Shown: positions 54,118 through 63,427 of the stretch, piece after piece | Numbering within the stretch: the stretch's first letter is position 1 | Layout of the letters: each line of letters opens with the position of its first letter | Origin: Algoriella xinjiangensis | GTDB taxonomy: Bacteria > Bacteroidota > Bacteroidia > Flavobacteriales > Weeksellaceae | DNA length: 64,000 bases | Direction: 5' to 3' | Assembly: GCF_900115015.1 (NCBI RefSeq) | Contig: NZ_FOUZ01000001.1 | Coordinates: 277,274-341,273, forward strand | Program-made: the position numbers and the translations under genes | The notes under the pieces: model-generated | The model's input: the letters and a program-made list of their open reading frames with translations, nothing else | The model's database searches: none | Told to the model about the DNA's origin: nothing

Positions 54118-55149
54118 ATGTATCCGCAAATCAGAATACATCTTTCCTTATTAACTTTAACCATCGTAGCTTTTGCTTTAGTTGCATTATTTTTGGGTGT
54201 TTATCAATTTAATGATTCAATTTTATCAATTATCAATAACGTATTTACAAATAGAAGTGCCATAAATGATAGTGATTTTTATGTTTTATTTGAATTAAGA
54301 ATTCCACGAATTTTAATGTCAATTTTAGTTGGCGCTGGCTTGGCGGTTGCAGGAACTTGTTTACAAGGAATTTTTAAAAACCCATTGGCATCACCAGATT
54401 TAATTGGAATAACCTCTGGAAGTATCTTATTTGCTGCTGTTACAATTGTTTTAGGAGGATATATTAAAGATTTTGTCCCAGCAATTATTCATTATTCATT
54501 ACTTAGTTTAATGGCCTTTGTTGGTGCCATGTGTTCAACCGTTTTTGTGTACAAAATTTCTTCTCATCAAAGTAAAACAAACATTACAATTTTATTACTA
54601 GCCGGCGTAGCCATTAGTGCGCTATGCGGCGCCGCCACAGGATTATTAACCTATCTATCGACAGAAGAAGAATTGCGTAACCTAACTTTTTGGACATTAG
54701 GAAGCATTGCAAGTGCTAACTGGGACAAAATTTTAATTTTAAGCATTGTTATTATTGTTAGTTTCTATTTTTTACTTGGAAAAGGAAAAATATTAAACGC
54801 AATGATGTTGGGCGAAAAAGATGCCGAACATTTGGGAATTAACGTAGAAAATACCAAAAGACAAATCATTGTATTTTCAGCTTTATTAGTTGGTACAATT
54901 GTTTCTTTTACAGGAACTATCGGATTTGTAGGGCTAATTGTTCCTTATATTTTACGCTTAATTTTCAAATCAAATTATGTAATTATTTTACCATTATCCG
55001 CTTTTTTAGGCGCAATATTAGTTATTGTAGCCGACACAATTAGCCGAACATTGGTTGCTCCATCAGAAATTCCGATTGGTATTTTAACGTCATTAATGGG
55101 CGCGCCAGTTTTTATTTCAATATTAATGAATTATAAAAAATCATTGTAA
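54118..55149 (+). CDS. hmuU: Heme ABC transporter permease HmuU (FecCD family)
   Basis: A 343-residue inner-membrane protein with about ten helices. FecCD motifs: ELRIPRILMSILVGAGLAVAGTCLQGIFKNPLASPDLIGI, FWTLGSIASANW, GFVGLIVPYILRLIF and the C-terminal EIPIGILTSLMGAPVFISIL. It starts 6 bp after hmuT and its last base is shared with the next start codon (TAATG), so the subunits are translationally coupled. Confidence 0.92.
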   Translation: MYPQIRIHLSLLTLTIVAFALVALFLGVYQFNDSILSIINNVFTNRSAINDSDFYVLFELRIPRILMSILVGAGLAVAGTCLQGIFKNPLASPDLIGITSGSILFAAVTIVLGGYIKDFVPAIIHYSLLSLMAFVGAMCSTVFVYKISSHQSKTNITILLLAGVAISALCGAATGLLTYLSTEEELRNLTFWTLGSIASANWDKILILSIVIIVSFYFLLGKGKILNAMMLGEKDAEHLGINVENTKRQIIVFSALLVGTIVSFTGTIGFVGLIVPYILRLIFKSNYVIILPLSAFLGAILVIVADTISRTLVAPSEIPIGILTSLMGAPVFISILMNYKKSL

Positions 55150-56972
55150 TGCTAATTGTAGACAACGTAAATTATCAACACAAATCATTCAAGATTTTAG
55201 AAAACATTTCGTTTGATTCTGATGCCGGAAAAATGATTGCAATTGTAGGACCAAATGGCGCAGGAAAATCGTCGCTATTAAGTTATATTGCCAATGAAAT
55301 TGATCCGAAAAAGAATACAATTCAATTAAAAAATATTGCGCTAAAAAATTGGAAAAAAGAAGATTTACCTCAACACAAAGCAAAATTTTCGCAACATCAA
55401 CCAGCTGATATTCCACTAACTGTAGAAGAAGTTGTGCTGATGGGACGTTATCCTTATTTTAGCAATACACCACAACAAAAAGATAAAAATTCGGTTGATT
55501 TTTGGTTAAACAAAACCGATATTAATCATTTAAAAAATAGAGATTACCAACATTTATCTGGTGGAGAAAAACAACGCGTTCATTTGGCGCGAGTTTTTAC
55601 ACAATTGGATAATAATCATCCTCAAAAATTAATTTTATTGGATGAACCACTTAATAATTTAGATATTTCACATCAATTTAATTTGTTAGAAATATTAAAA
55701 GAATTTACTGCAAAAGGTGATTTGGTTATTTTGGTGATGCACGATCTTAATTTGGCTTCGCAATTTGCAGATGAAGTTATTTTGATGGATAAAGGGAAAA
55801 TTGTACTACAAGCATCACCAGAAAAAGTATTTAAACCTGAAATAATTTCTAAAATATACAAGTTTCCTTGTACAATTTGTCAAAATCCAATCGACCAAAA
55901 ACCGCTTATTTTATTTGGACAAAAAACAATCAAAATGAATACAACAACAGATTTAAAAACACAATGGAATGATTTGAAAGCAAATCAACCAAAAATAAGA
56001 ATTCGTAATGCTGCCAAAGATCTTGGTGTTAGCGAAATGGAATTGTTAGCAACACAATTAGGTGAAAATGTAACAAAATTGAAACCCGAATTTGCTGCAA
56101 TTTTACCAGAAATAGAATCTTTAGGAAAAGTAATGGCTTTAACGCGCAACAACGAGTGTGTACACGAGCGTAAAGGTATTTATTTAAACCCTGATTTTTC
56201 TTCTCCACATGCGCAATTATTTGTAGGAGAAGATATTGATATGCGTATTTTTTTAACACATTGGAAATCTGCTTTCGCTGTAGTTGAAGCTTCTGAACAT
56301 GGCGAACGCAAGAGTTTACAATTTTTCGGAAAAGATGGAGAAGCAATTCATAAAATCTATTTGGTTCCGCAAAGTAATACCGAAGCATTTGATACTTTAG
56401 TCGAAAAATACAAAGATGCTGATCAAAAAACGGTTGCAGAAACTGAGAAAATTGTAAATAACACAATCGAAAAACCAGATACTGAAATTGATGTAGAAGC
56501 TTTCCGTCAATCGTGGATTGACTTAAAAGATACACATGATTTCTTTATGATGTTGCGTAAATTTGGCGTAACTCGTACACAAGCTTTACGTTTGGCTCCG
56601 ACGGATTATCATGCAAAAAAAATAGAGAAAGATGCAATTGTAACGATGTTAGAACAAGCGTCTGAAACACAAACACCAATCATGGTTTTTACGGGAAACA
56701 AAGGAAATATACAAATACATACGGGCGAAATAAAACGCACAATGTGGCATGAAAACTGGTTTAATATTTTAGATCCAGATTTTAATATGCATTTGGATAT
56801 GAGCAAAATTACCGAAGCTTGGATTGTAAGAAAACCTACTGAAGATGGTATTGTTACTGCAATTGAAGTTTTTAATGACAAAGGTGAAATTATCGTTCAA
56901 TTCTTTGGCAAAAGAAAACCAGGAATTCCTGAATTGGAACAATGGCGAGAAATTGTTGCGGGATTAAACTAA
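55149..56972 (+). CDS. Fused heme ABC transporter ATPase (HmuV) and heme-degrading/trafficking factor (HmuS)
   Basis: One 607-residue frame with two complete proteins. Residues 1 to about 255 are HmuV: Walker A GPNGAGKSS (34-42), signature LSGGEKQR (136-143), Walker B LILLDEPL (161-168) and H-loop VMHD (196-199). Residues about 263-607 are a full HemS/ChuS/HmuS with two tandem repeats: RIRNAAKDLGVSEMELLA, NNECVHERKGIY, GERKSLQFFGKDGEAIHKIYL, then TRTQALRLAP, FTGNKGNIQIHTGEIKRTMWHENWFNILD and IEVFNDKGEIIVQFFGKRKPG. No stop or shift separates them; the internal ATG at 55935 could start a separate HmuS. The fusion would hand heme directly from importer to cytoplasmic handling. Confidence 0.9.
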   Translation: MLIVDNVNYQHKSFKILENISFDSDAGKMIAIVGPNGAGKSSLLSYIANEIDPKKNTIQLKNIALKNWKKEDLPQHKAKFSQHQPADIPLTVEEVVLMGRYPYFSNTPQQKDKNSVDFWLNKTDINHLKNRDYQHLSGGEKQRVHLARVFTQLDNNHPQKLILLDEPLNNLDISHQFNLLEILKEFTAKGDLVILVMHDLNLASQFADEVILMDKGKIVLQASPEKVFKPEIISKIYKFPCTICQNPIDQKPLILFGQKTIKMNTTTDLKTQWNDLKANQPKIRIRNAAKDLGVSEMELLATQLGENVTKLKPEFAAILPEIESLGKVMALTRNNECVHERKGIYLNPDFSSPHAQLFVGEDIDMRIFLTHWKSAFAVVEASEHGERKSLQFFGKDGEAIHKIYLVPQSNTEAFDTLVEKYKDADQKTVAETEKIVNNTIEKPDTEIDVEAFRQSWIDLKDTHDFFMMLRKFGVTRTQALRLAPTDYHAKKIEKDAIVTMLEQASETQTPIMVFTGNKGNIQIHTGEIKRTMWHENWFNILDPDFNMHLDMSKITEAWIVRKPTEDGIVTAIEVFNDKGEIIVQFFGKRKPGIPELEQWREIVAGLN

Positions 56973-56997
56973 AAACCAATCCATATTATATTGTTAG

Positions 56998-57030
56998 AAT
57001 CTCGGCTGATTTATCGGTCGGGATTTTTTT
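56998..57030 (+). terminator. Terminator of the hmu operon
   Basis: A ten-pair stem (56998-57007 with 57016-57025) including G-U pairs, an 8-base loop and seven T. It lies 25 bp after the stop. Confidence 0.8.
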
Positions 57031-57166
57031 GTGAATGAAAAATTCTTGTTTTACTCTGAATGATAATTCTTTCATTTTACGGGAAACCGTAATAAATAAA
57101 TTGCTTGTTGATGTATTTTTATCCAAAATAATTATTAATAATTGCCTTTTATATTTTTAAGAAAAC

Positions 57167-57493
57167 ATGAATAAACTGTTTACACTTTTCATTAGCTTTA
57201 TTACACTTATCGCTTGCCAAACAAATACTTCAGAAACTATCGGGAATCAACTAAATGGTACTTACTGCGCCGAAATAAAATACAGTAATTCTAAAACCCA
57301 AAAAAATAGTACTTACACCCTACCCGTTGTTATAGAAAGTAATTATTTGACTAAAATTAATTGGAATAATGGTGGATGGTTAGATGATTCTCATTTTAAA
57401 GAACCTGAATTTATTAATCAAAAAACTTCGTTTACAGATGATCGCGGTAGAACATTTAAAATTACAATTTTAGCCGAAGGATCTTGTGATTAA
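57167..57493 (+). CDS. Small hypothetical lipoprotein
   Basis: A 108-residue lipoprotein (lipobox LIAC, cysteine at 17) with a short beta-rich body: NGTYCAEIKYSNSKTQK, YTLPVVIESNYLTKINWNNGGWLDDSHF, TSFTDDRGRTFKITILAEGSCD. The last two visible cysteines (about 34 and 107) may form a disulfide. No family recognised. It is transcribed alone between the hmu operon terminator and a long intergenic region. Confidence 0.68.
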   Translation: MNKLFTLFISFITLIACQTNTSETIGNQLNGTYCAEIKYSNSKTQKNSTYTLPVVIESNYLTKINWNNGGWLDDSHFKEPEFINQKTSFTDDRGRTFKITILAEGSCD

Positions 57494-57670
57494 TCTATAA
57501 AATAAACACTTATTATCAACGAATTAAGTCTTACATTAAAAATAGATTAAAATATTATTTTTATAACATTTGTCTTGCCTTAAACTATATTATAATCACT
57601 ATTTTTGTTTATATTAAAAACATATAAAACGCTCTTACTACACAAGTTTTATAATGTCAGAATGATTATT

Positions 57671-57700
57671 TTACCTAAAAAAACGAACTATTTTAGGTAA
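57671..57700. promoter_or_regulatory. 10-bp inverted repeat upstream of the AraC-family gene
   Basis: TTACCTAAAA and TTTTAGGTAA are perfect inverse complements with a 10-base spacer, 80 bp before the GTG start of the regulator. The half-site ATTTTAGGT recurs at 58707-58715 before ohyA. No T run follows, so it is unlikely to be a terminator. The rest of 57494-57780 shows no gene. Confidence 0.45.
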
Positions 57701-57780
57701 TCAATGATTAACATTTCATTGTTATTATATTTCTCGATTTGTAAAACTCTTTTTCCAAATATTAACCAAAAAGTGAAAAG

Positions 57781-58659
57781 GTGGATAAAATAAGAGCATA
57801 CGAAAATCTCCAAGAGACTTTATTATTTTATGGTGTTAATACTCATCAACCATATTATATTTCTTCGGGCAATCTAATTCTGAAATTTCCTGAATCACCT
57901 TTTCGAATGGATTTTTACGCATTTTGTATTTGTATTTCAGGAGAAATCGAGTTAAAAATTGATCAGAATGAATATAAAATTACTGAAAATAGTTTTCTTA
58001 TTTCTGCACCAACTACAATTGTTCAATTTGTTAAAACAAGTAGAGATTTCAGAATGAAAATTATTTTTTTTCATAAGAATTATTTGCTAAAAAATACTGT
58101 AAATGCTTTTTCTATTGAAAGACTTGATCTTTTTAAAAATTCGTCTTTTACTATCGAAAAATCAACCAAAGAAACTACTTTACATCTATTGATGTTAATT
58201 GGATATTTAGAAAGTAAAACGAAAAACAAGCAGCGGTTTACAGAAGATATTTCTAGAACAATTATCATGAATATTCTTTTAGAAATTGCCAATCTCATCA
58301 ATAATCATAAAAAAGAAAATCACATTCAAAAACAAGACAATCAATTATATTATCGATTTATTGAATTAGTGCAAACGAATATTTTGTATCAGAAAAAAGT
58401 AAATTTTTATGCTGATAAATTATGCATTAGCCATAAATATTTGATTAGTGTAATTAAGAAAACATCTGGTAAAACACCTCATCAAATTATAGATGAAATT
58501 CTTTTGAAAGAAATTTACATTCTGCTTTCTGATTCGGAAAATAATATTTCGGAAATCGCATTTATTACTGGTTTTAATTCTTTGTCTGCTTTTGGTCGAT
58601 TTTTCAAAAAACACACCACGCTTTGTCCTTTGGACTATAGAAAACAATTTATTTCGTAA
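57781..58659 (+). CDS. AraC-family transcriptional regulator (GTG start)
   Basis: A 292-residue regulator. The N-terminal cupin-like sensor covers about 1-180 (FRMDFYAFCICISGEIELKIDQNEYKITENSF). The two-helix-turn-helix AraC domain is at about 195-292: FYADKLCISHKYLISVIKKTSGKTP and NISEIAFITGFNSLSAFGRFFKKHTTLCPLDYRKQF. The frame opens at GTG 57781 with no nearby in-frame ATG. It lies 96 bp upstream of oleate hydratase on the same strand, and shared half-sites suggest it controls itself and ohyA in response to fatty acids (inference). Confidence 0.88.
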   Translation: MDKIRAYENLQETLLFYGVNTHQPYYISSGNLILKFPESPFRMDFYAFCICISGEIELKIDQNEYKITENSFLISAPTTIVQFVKTSRDFRMKIIFFHKNYLLKNTVNAFSIERLDLFKNSSFTIEKSTKETTLHLLMLIGYLESKTKNKQRFTEDISRTIIMNILLEIANLINNHKKENHIQKQDNQLYYRFIELVQTNILYQKKVNFYADKLCISHKYLISVIKKTSGKTPHQIIDEILLKEIYILLSDSENNISEIAFITGFNSLSAFGRFFKKHTTLCPLDYRKQFIS

Positions 58660-58706
58660 AAGAGGAAACTTAGTATACATTTCAAGAATTTAAGGACACA
58701 CCAATC

Positions 58707-58728
58707 ATTTTAGGTTTATCTAACTTTA
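58707..58728 (+). promoter_or_regulatory. Candidate regulator half-site and -7 box of ohyA
   Basis: ATTTTAGGT (58707-58715) repeats a half-arm of the palindrome at 57691-57700, then TAACTTTA (58721-58728) matches the -7 consensus except for the final G. The half-site would lie just upstream of RNA polymerase contacts. Confidence 0.4.
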
Positions 58729-58755
58729 TAGTATTAATCTAAAATAAAAAGAACT

Positions 58756-60702
58756 ATGTCTACAATTCCTAAAAAATTTGACAAATTTTTAGCTGCCTCA
58801 TCGGTTTCTAAAAACATCAATCATCAACCAGATTCTAGCAAAGAAACTCCTCGAAATACACCAGAAAAATCATATCCTTTTTCAGATCAAATAGGAAATT
58901 ATCAACGTAACAAAGGTATTCCGACAAAATCTTATAAAGACAATAAAGTCTACATTATAGGAAGTGGAATTGCAGGTTTATCAGCGGCTTATTATTTTAT
59001 TCGAGATGGGCATTTTACACCAGAAAACATTCATTTTATTGAACAATTGGCTGTAGAAGGCGGTTCTTTGGATGGTGCCGGAAATGCAAAAGACGGTTAT
59101 ATAATTCGTGGTGGACGAGAAATGGATTGTACTTACGAAAATCTTTGGGATATGTTTCAGGATATTCCTGCATTAGAACTTCCTGCGCCTTATAGTGTTT
59201 TGGACGAATATCGTCTTGTAAACGACAACGATTCTAACTATTCAATCGCTCGATTAATTCATAATAAAGGAACCGTACAGGATTTTAGTAAATTTGGTTT
59301 AAAGAAAAAAGATCAATTAGCAATCATCAAATTACTTTTAAAGAAAAAAGAAGAATTAGATGATATTAAGATTGAAGATTATTTTAGCGAAGCATTTTTA
59401 GCCAGTAACTTTTGGACTTTCTGGCGTACAATGTTTGCATTTGAAAATTGGCATAGTTTACTTGAATTTAAATTATATATGCACCGTTTTTTACATGCAA
59501 TTGATGGTTTAAATGATTTATCTTCTCTCGTTTTTCCTAAATACAATCAATTCGACACATTTGTTACTCCTTTGGGTAGATGGTTAAAAGAAAAAGGCGT
59601 TACAATACAACTTAATACGTTGGTTGAAGATTTGATATTGGATACAAGTAACGAAAATAAAAGTGTAACAGGAATTAAAGCCACACAAAACGGTCAAGAT
59701 ATTATTATTCCTATAAAAGATGATGATTATGTTATTGTAACCACTGGTTCTATGACAGAGGATACTTCTTACGGAACAAACACAACTGCACCCGTTTTAA
59801 CAATAGACAATAGTAATAGCGGTAAAAGTCCGGGATGGCAATTGTGGAAAAACTTGGCGGCAAAATCTCCAATTTTCGGAAAACCAGAAAAATTTTGTTC
59901 TAATATAAATCAATCTTCATGGGAATCTGTTACGCTTACTTGTAAACCATCTGCTTTTGTAGAAAAATTAAAAGAATATGCGGTTAACGATCCTTATTCG
60001 GGAAAAACTGTTACAGGAGGAATCATTACGATTACCGATTCTAATTGGTTAATGAGTTTTACATGTAATCGTCAACCTCACTTCCCTACTCAACCAGATG
60101 ATATTTTGGTTATTTGGGTTTATTCCTTATTTATGGATAAAGAAGGTAATTACACTAAAAAAACGATGCCAATGTGTACAGGAAATGAAATTCTTGCGGA
60201 ATTATGTTATCATCTAGGTATAGAAGAACAATTGGATAATGTGATTGAAAATACCATTGTTCGTACAGCATTTATGCCTTATATTACCTCTATGTTTATG
60301 CCAAGAGCAAAAGGAGATCGTCCAACTGTTGTACCCGAAGGTTATACGAATTTAGGTTTAGTAGGGCAGTTTGTTGAAACAAATAATGATGTTGTTTTTA
60401 CAATGGAAAGCTCTGTAAGAACGGCACGTATTGCAGTTTATGAATTACTTAATTTAAATAAACAAGTACCAGATATTAATCCATTACAATATGATATTCG
60501 CCATTTGTTAAAAGCGACAAAAACATTGAATGATGATCAACCATTTTTGGGCGAAGCATTACTAAGAAAAGTTTTGAAAGGAAGTTACTTTGAACATATT
60601 CTTCCTCCGAATGCAGACCATCAAGAAGATCATGAAAAAGAATCATTTTTTGTAGAACAATTTGGTAAATTTAAAGAATGGGTATCACACATCAAAGATT
60701 AA
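58756..60702 (+). CDS. ohyA: Oleate hydratase
   Basis: A 648-residue FAD-dependent fatty acid hydratase, converting oleic acid to 10-hydroxystearic acid (EC 4.2.1.53). The FAD-binding [12 protein letters not shown] is at 69-80 and RGGREMD at 118-124. The catalytic residues of the E. meningoseptica enzyme occur at the same numbers: E122, Y241, T436 and N438. Whole stretches are identical in pattern ([53 protein letters not shown]). It detoxifies host unsaturated fatty acids and can affect virulence. A terminator follows 24 bp after the stop. Confidence 0.96.
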   Translation: MSTIPKKFDKFLAASSVSKNINHQPDSSKETPRNTPEKSYPFSDQIGNYQRNKGIPTKSYKDNKVYIIGSGIAGLSAAYYFIRDGHFTPENIHFIEQLAVEGGSLDGAGNAKDGYIIRGGREMDCTYENLWDMFQDIPALELPAPYSVLDEYRLVNDNDSNYSIARLIHNKGTVQDFSKFGLKKKDQLAIIKLLLKKKEELDDIKIEDYFSEAFLASNFWTFWRTMFAFENWHSLLEFKLYMHRFLHAIDGLNDLSSLVFPKYNQFDTFVTPLGRWLKEKGVTIQLNTLVEDLILDTSNENKSVTGIKATQNGQDIIIPIKDDDYVIVTTGSMTEDTSYGTNTTAPVLTIDNSNSGKSPGWQLWKNLAAKSPIFGKPEKFCSNINQSSWESVTLTCKPSAFVEKLKEYAVNDPYSGKTVTGGIITITDSNWLMSFTCNRQPHFPTQPDDILVIWVYSLFMDKEGNYTKKTMPMCTGNEILAELCYHLGIEEQLDNVIENTIVRTAFMPYITSMFMPRAKGDRPTVVPEGYTNLGLVGQFVETNNDVVFTMESSVRTARIAVYELLNLNKQVPDINPLQYDIRHLLKATKTLNDDQPFLGEALLRKVLKGSYFEHILPPNADHQEDHEKESFFVEQFGKFKEWVSHIKD

Positions 60703-60726
60703 AAAATATCTGTGCTTAAATTATAA

Positions 60727-60767
60727 AATTGGGTAAAGCAAATTTGGTTGCTTTACCTAATTTTTTT
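60727..60767 (+). terminator. Terminator of ohyA
   Basis: The stem GGTAAAGCAA/TTGCTTTACC (60732-60741 and 60748-60757) has an outer AATT extension and seven T. Confidence 0.9.
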
Positions 60768-60891
60768 GTTGTTTGTATTTCATGCATGAAAACTAATATT
60801 AGCCTTTTGTCTTTTTCAGAAATTTCATCATGAAAATAATCACTAAAAACAACATGAATGAAAAGATAAAATTGCGTACGTTTTTTGAATA

Positions 60892-61494
60892 TTAAAACTG
60901 AATTTGTCCTAATATTATTGCTTTTTTTATAAGTTCGGCATTATTTGTAACATTAAGCTTTAGGAATATATTTTTTTTATGTGTTTCTACGGTGTATTTA
61001 CTCAACGCTATTTTTTCTGCAATTTCGATAACTGTTAATCCATCCGCAATTAAATTAACGATTTCTTTTTCTCTAGAACTAAGGAGAGCGGGATTAATAA
61101 TTTTTGTTGTTTTATGATCATTTTCTTTTTTATATGTTCCTTTAAACACTGCTCGTACAACAGCAATTAACTCTTTATTAGAAACTTCTTTTAACACTGC
61201 TGCATCTACAAGTTTATCATCAATATTATTGGCATAAGAACTGAGAACAATAATACGACCAGAAAATTGTTTTTTCTTAATCTCATTTATAAGTTCTAAA
61301 CCATTCATATCAGGCATAGAAACATCTACAATTAATATGTCAATTATAAGATTGTCAATAGATTTTATAAAATCTATTGCTTTATTTGCTGTGTAAACAA
61401 TTTTAAAATCGTTCTCTTGTTGAAGTAAATTTTTTAATCCTTCTAAAAAAATCTGATGATCATCTACCAACGCTATTTTTATCTCCGTCTTCAT
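60892..61494 (-). CDS. NarL/LuxR-family response regulator with shortened receiver
   Basis: A 200-residue regulator. The receiver has D11-D12, phosphoacceptor D57 (LIVDVSMPDMNG), S at IVLSSYANN and K in VLKEVSNKEL. The stretch from that serine to the lysine is about five residues shorter than in NarL-type regulators and lacks the GADGYL turn. The LuxR helix-turn-helix lies at about 138-183 (SSREKEIVNLIADGLTVIEIAEKIALSKYTVETHKKNIFLKL). It is the second gene after its TPR histidine kinase, overlapping it by 35 bp. The target is unknown. Confidence 0.9.
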   Translation of the reverse strand: MKTEIKIALVDDHQIFLEGLKNLLQQENDFKIVYTANKAIDFIKSIDNLIIDILIVDVSMPDMNGLELINEIKKKQFSGRIIVLSSYANNIDDKLVDAAVLKEVSNKELIAVVRAVFKGTYKKENDHKTTKIINPALLSSREKEIVNLIADGLTVIEIAEKIALSKYTVETHKKNIFLKLNVTNNAELIKKAIILGQIQF

Positions 61495-63376
61495 CTAATT
61501 CTATTATTATTGTTGTTCCGTTTCCTATATTAGTATCAATTGTTAATTGACCTTTTATAAGTTCTACTCTTTCTTTTATATTAGATATTCCTATTCCAGC
61601 TCCTGCTTCTTTTAAATTAAAACCTTTGCCATCATCTTCTATTATTAAGGTAAGTTTATTTTGATTTTTTGTTACAGTTATCACTACTTGTTTAGCAACT
61701 GCATGTTTTTCTATATTGGTTAAAACTTCTTGTAAAATACGATAAAGATGTATTTTTTTTACTGTTTTTAACGAATCTAAAGCATTATTTGGATAAATAT
61801 TAAACTCTATTTTTATATTTGTTTTATTTTGAAAAGTATCTAATAAATCTACAAACAATTCTAAAATTGGTTTTTGATTAATTAAAGAAATACTAAGATC
61901 ATGCGAAATTTCTCGAACTTCTTTCATCAAGCTTTTGGTCCCATTTTTTAGAAACTCTACATCTTCATTTGATATTGTTTGTTGATGAAGTATATGTTTT
62001 AAAACAGATAGCTTATTTCCAACGCCATCGTGTAAATCTTTTGCAATTCTATTTCTCTCATCATCTTGGCTTTTTACCACATCTTGCATTCTTTTTACTT
62101 CATGTTCTTGTAATAATAATAGATTTTTCTTTTTTTGTTTAGATTTATAGATAAGTCCTATTGTTAATAATCCTAAAATTCCTACGACAGTTGTAAAACG
62201 AATCCATAAATTTTCGGTTTCTTTATTTCTTTTTTCAAGTTTTAATAAATTTATTTGAAAGTCTTTTCGCTCTACATCAAATTTAGTCTGAATTTCATGT
62301 ATTTGTTTGTTTTTCTCTAAGCTAAAAATGCTGTCTTTTAAGCTGTTTTCTAAATTTTTATAAAAAAATGCTTTTTTATAAACTGATAAATTAAAATATA
62401 CAGTAGAAAGTGCTTTGTACAATTCTATATTATAATCGTGATCTTTATTCTCTTTTAAGAGTTTTAAAGCATTATCTAAATATTTTTTAGCTTTTACATT
62501 ATTTTTCTCAGCCTTCATATAGTATATTCCCAAATACAAATTTCCTTGAAATTGGTATCGACTTACATTAAATTTATTTGCTAATCTTAATCCTTCAATA
62601 AGATTTAGTTTAGCTTTATCATAATGTTTTGTATCCAAAAAATTGAGGTAAATAATCCCTATATTTAAATACTGACTAATCAATTGATAATCTAATTTAT
62701 TTTTTTTTCCTAATACCAATGCATTATTTATATAATACAATGCACTATCTTGATTACCATTCATATACAATACACCTAAACTGTTGTAGGTATTACTTAA
62801 TGAATTTTCTAATTTATTTTTTTTCTGAATTTTTATCGCATCATGATAATACCTCAAGGCATTTATCGTATCATTTTCGGTTACATATATATTTGCTATA
62901 TTGCTTAATACATCAGCTGTATTGTTAGATAACTTAACGTCTTTTGAAGAATATTTTACAGATTCGTGGAAATATTTTAATGCTTTCTTTTTTTGATTTT
63001 TATAATTATAAAGACTTCCTTTTATATTTAATGCTTTAGACAATGTCTCTATATCATTTACCTTTTTTGCGTAATTACTTGCTTCATCCATATAAACTTC
63101 GCTTAACGAATCTTTTTCATATAAATAATAGCAATAACCTAATCCATAAGTTGCTTTAGCCAATAACTTTGTATTCTTATTTTTTTTACTGAGGTTGTAA
63201 GAAATCTCTATTGCTTTATAAGCTTTATCTAAATCAGAATCAGAATAACGTTTATATATTTTATAATATTCTACTTCTTTAACCTCAGCTAGTTGATTTT
63301 GTCCAAAAACAAAAGTTGAGAAAATAAAAAGTATATAAAATTTAATAGACATAAAATTTTTGCTCAAAAATACCAT
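61460..63376 (-). CDS. TPR-containing sensor histidine kinase (HisKA_3/NarX-like)
   Basis: A 638-residue sensor. A signal peptide (ending VFGQ) is followed by about seven TPR repeats at 40-360 on the outside (SYNLSKKNKNTKLLAKATYGLGYCYY and similar). A coiled coil and a transmembrane helix follow at about 390-412, then HisKA_3 with H449 (KDLHDGVGNKLS). The ATPase has N554 (EVLTNIEKHA) and DDGKG at about 581-585. Two ATGs (63376, 63352) are possible; the first lies inside an inverted repeat. It forms an operon with the response regulator. The signal is unknown, perhaps a protein ligand for TPRs. Confidence 0.9.
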   Translation of the reverse strand: MVFLSKNFMSIKFYILFIFSTFVFGQNQLAEVKEVEYYKIYKRYSDSDLDKAYKAIEISYNLSKKNKNTKLLAKATYGLGYCYYLYEKDSLSEVYMDEASNYAKKVNDIETLSKALNIKGSLYNYKNQKKKALKYFHESVKYSSKDVKLSNNTADVLSNIANIYVTENDTINALRYYHDAIKIQKKNKLENSLSNTYNSLGVLYMNGNQDSALYYINNALVLGKKNKLDYQLISQYLNIGIIYLNFLDTKHYDKAKLNLIEGLRLANKFNVSRYQFQGNLYLGIYYMKAEKNNVKAKKYLDNALKLLKENKDHDYNIELYKALSTVYFNLSVYKKAFFYKNLENSLKDSIFSLEKNKQIHEIQTKFDVERKDFQINLLKLEKRNKETENLWIRFTTVVGILGLLTIGLIYKSKQKKKNLLLLQEHEVKRMQDVVKSQDDERNRIAKDLHDGVGNKLSVLKHILHQQTISNEDVEFLKNGTKSLMKEVREISHDLSISLINQKPILELFVDLLDTFQNKTNIKIEFNIYPNNALDSLKTVKKIHLYRILQEVLTNIEKHAVAKQVVITVTKNQNKLTLIIEDDGKGFNLKEAGAGIGISNIKERVELIKGQLTIDTNIGNGTTIIIELDEDGDKNSVGR

Positions 63377-63389
63377 ATTTATGGTATTT
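63368..63389. promoter_or_regulatory. 9-bp inverted repeat between divergent kinase and secreted-protein genes
   Basis: AAATACCAT (63368-63376) and ATGGTATTT (63381-63389) are perfect inverse complements with a 4-base spacer. The repeat spans the first possible start codon of the kinase and lies about 21 bp upstream of the -7 box of the 63428 gene. It is a candidate operator for the adjacent NarL-type regulator. Confidence 0.45.
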
Positions 63390-63409
63390 CAAGAGGATAA
63401 AGCATCTTA

Positions 63410-63417
63410 TATATTTG
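63410..63417 (+). promoter_or_regulatory. -7 box of the gene at 63428
   Basis: TATATTTG is a perfect TAnnTTTG ten bases before the ATG; the leader would be about six bases. Confidence 0.5.
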
Positions 63418-63427
63418 CTTAAAAAAA

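Noticed and set aside
56029..56535. 168-residue minus-strand open frame opposite hmuS
   Set aside because: Antisense shadow of a strongly conserved gene; leucine- and cysteine-rich composition, no promoter and no motif.
57671..57700. Reading the palindrome before the AraC gene as a terminator
   Set aside because: No T run on either strand and no gene ending nearby (the preceding stop is almost 180 bp away).
60778..60791. 14-bp palindrome TTTCATGCATGAAA after ohyA
   Set aside because: No neighbouring promoter or repeat copy, and short palindromes are expected by chance in AT-rich gaps.
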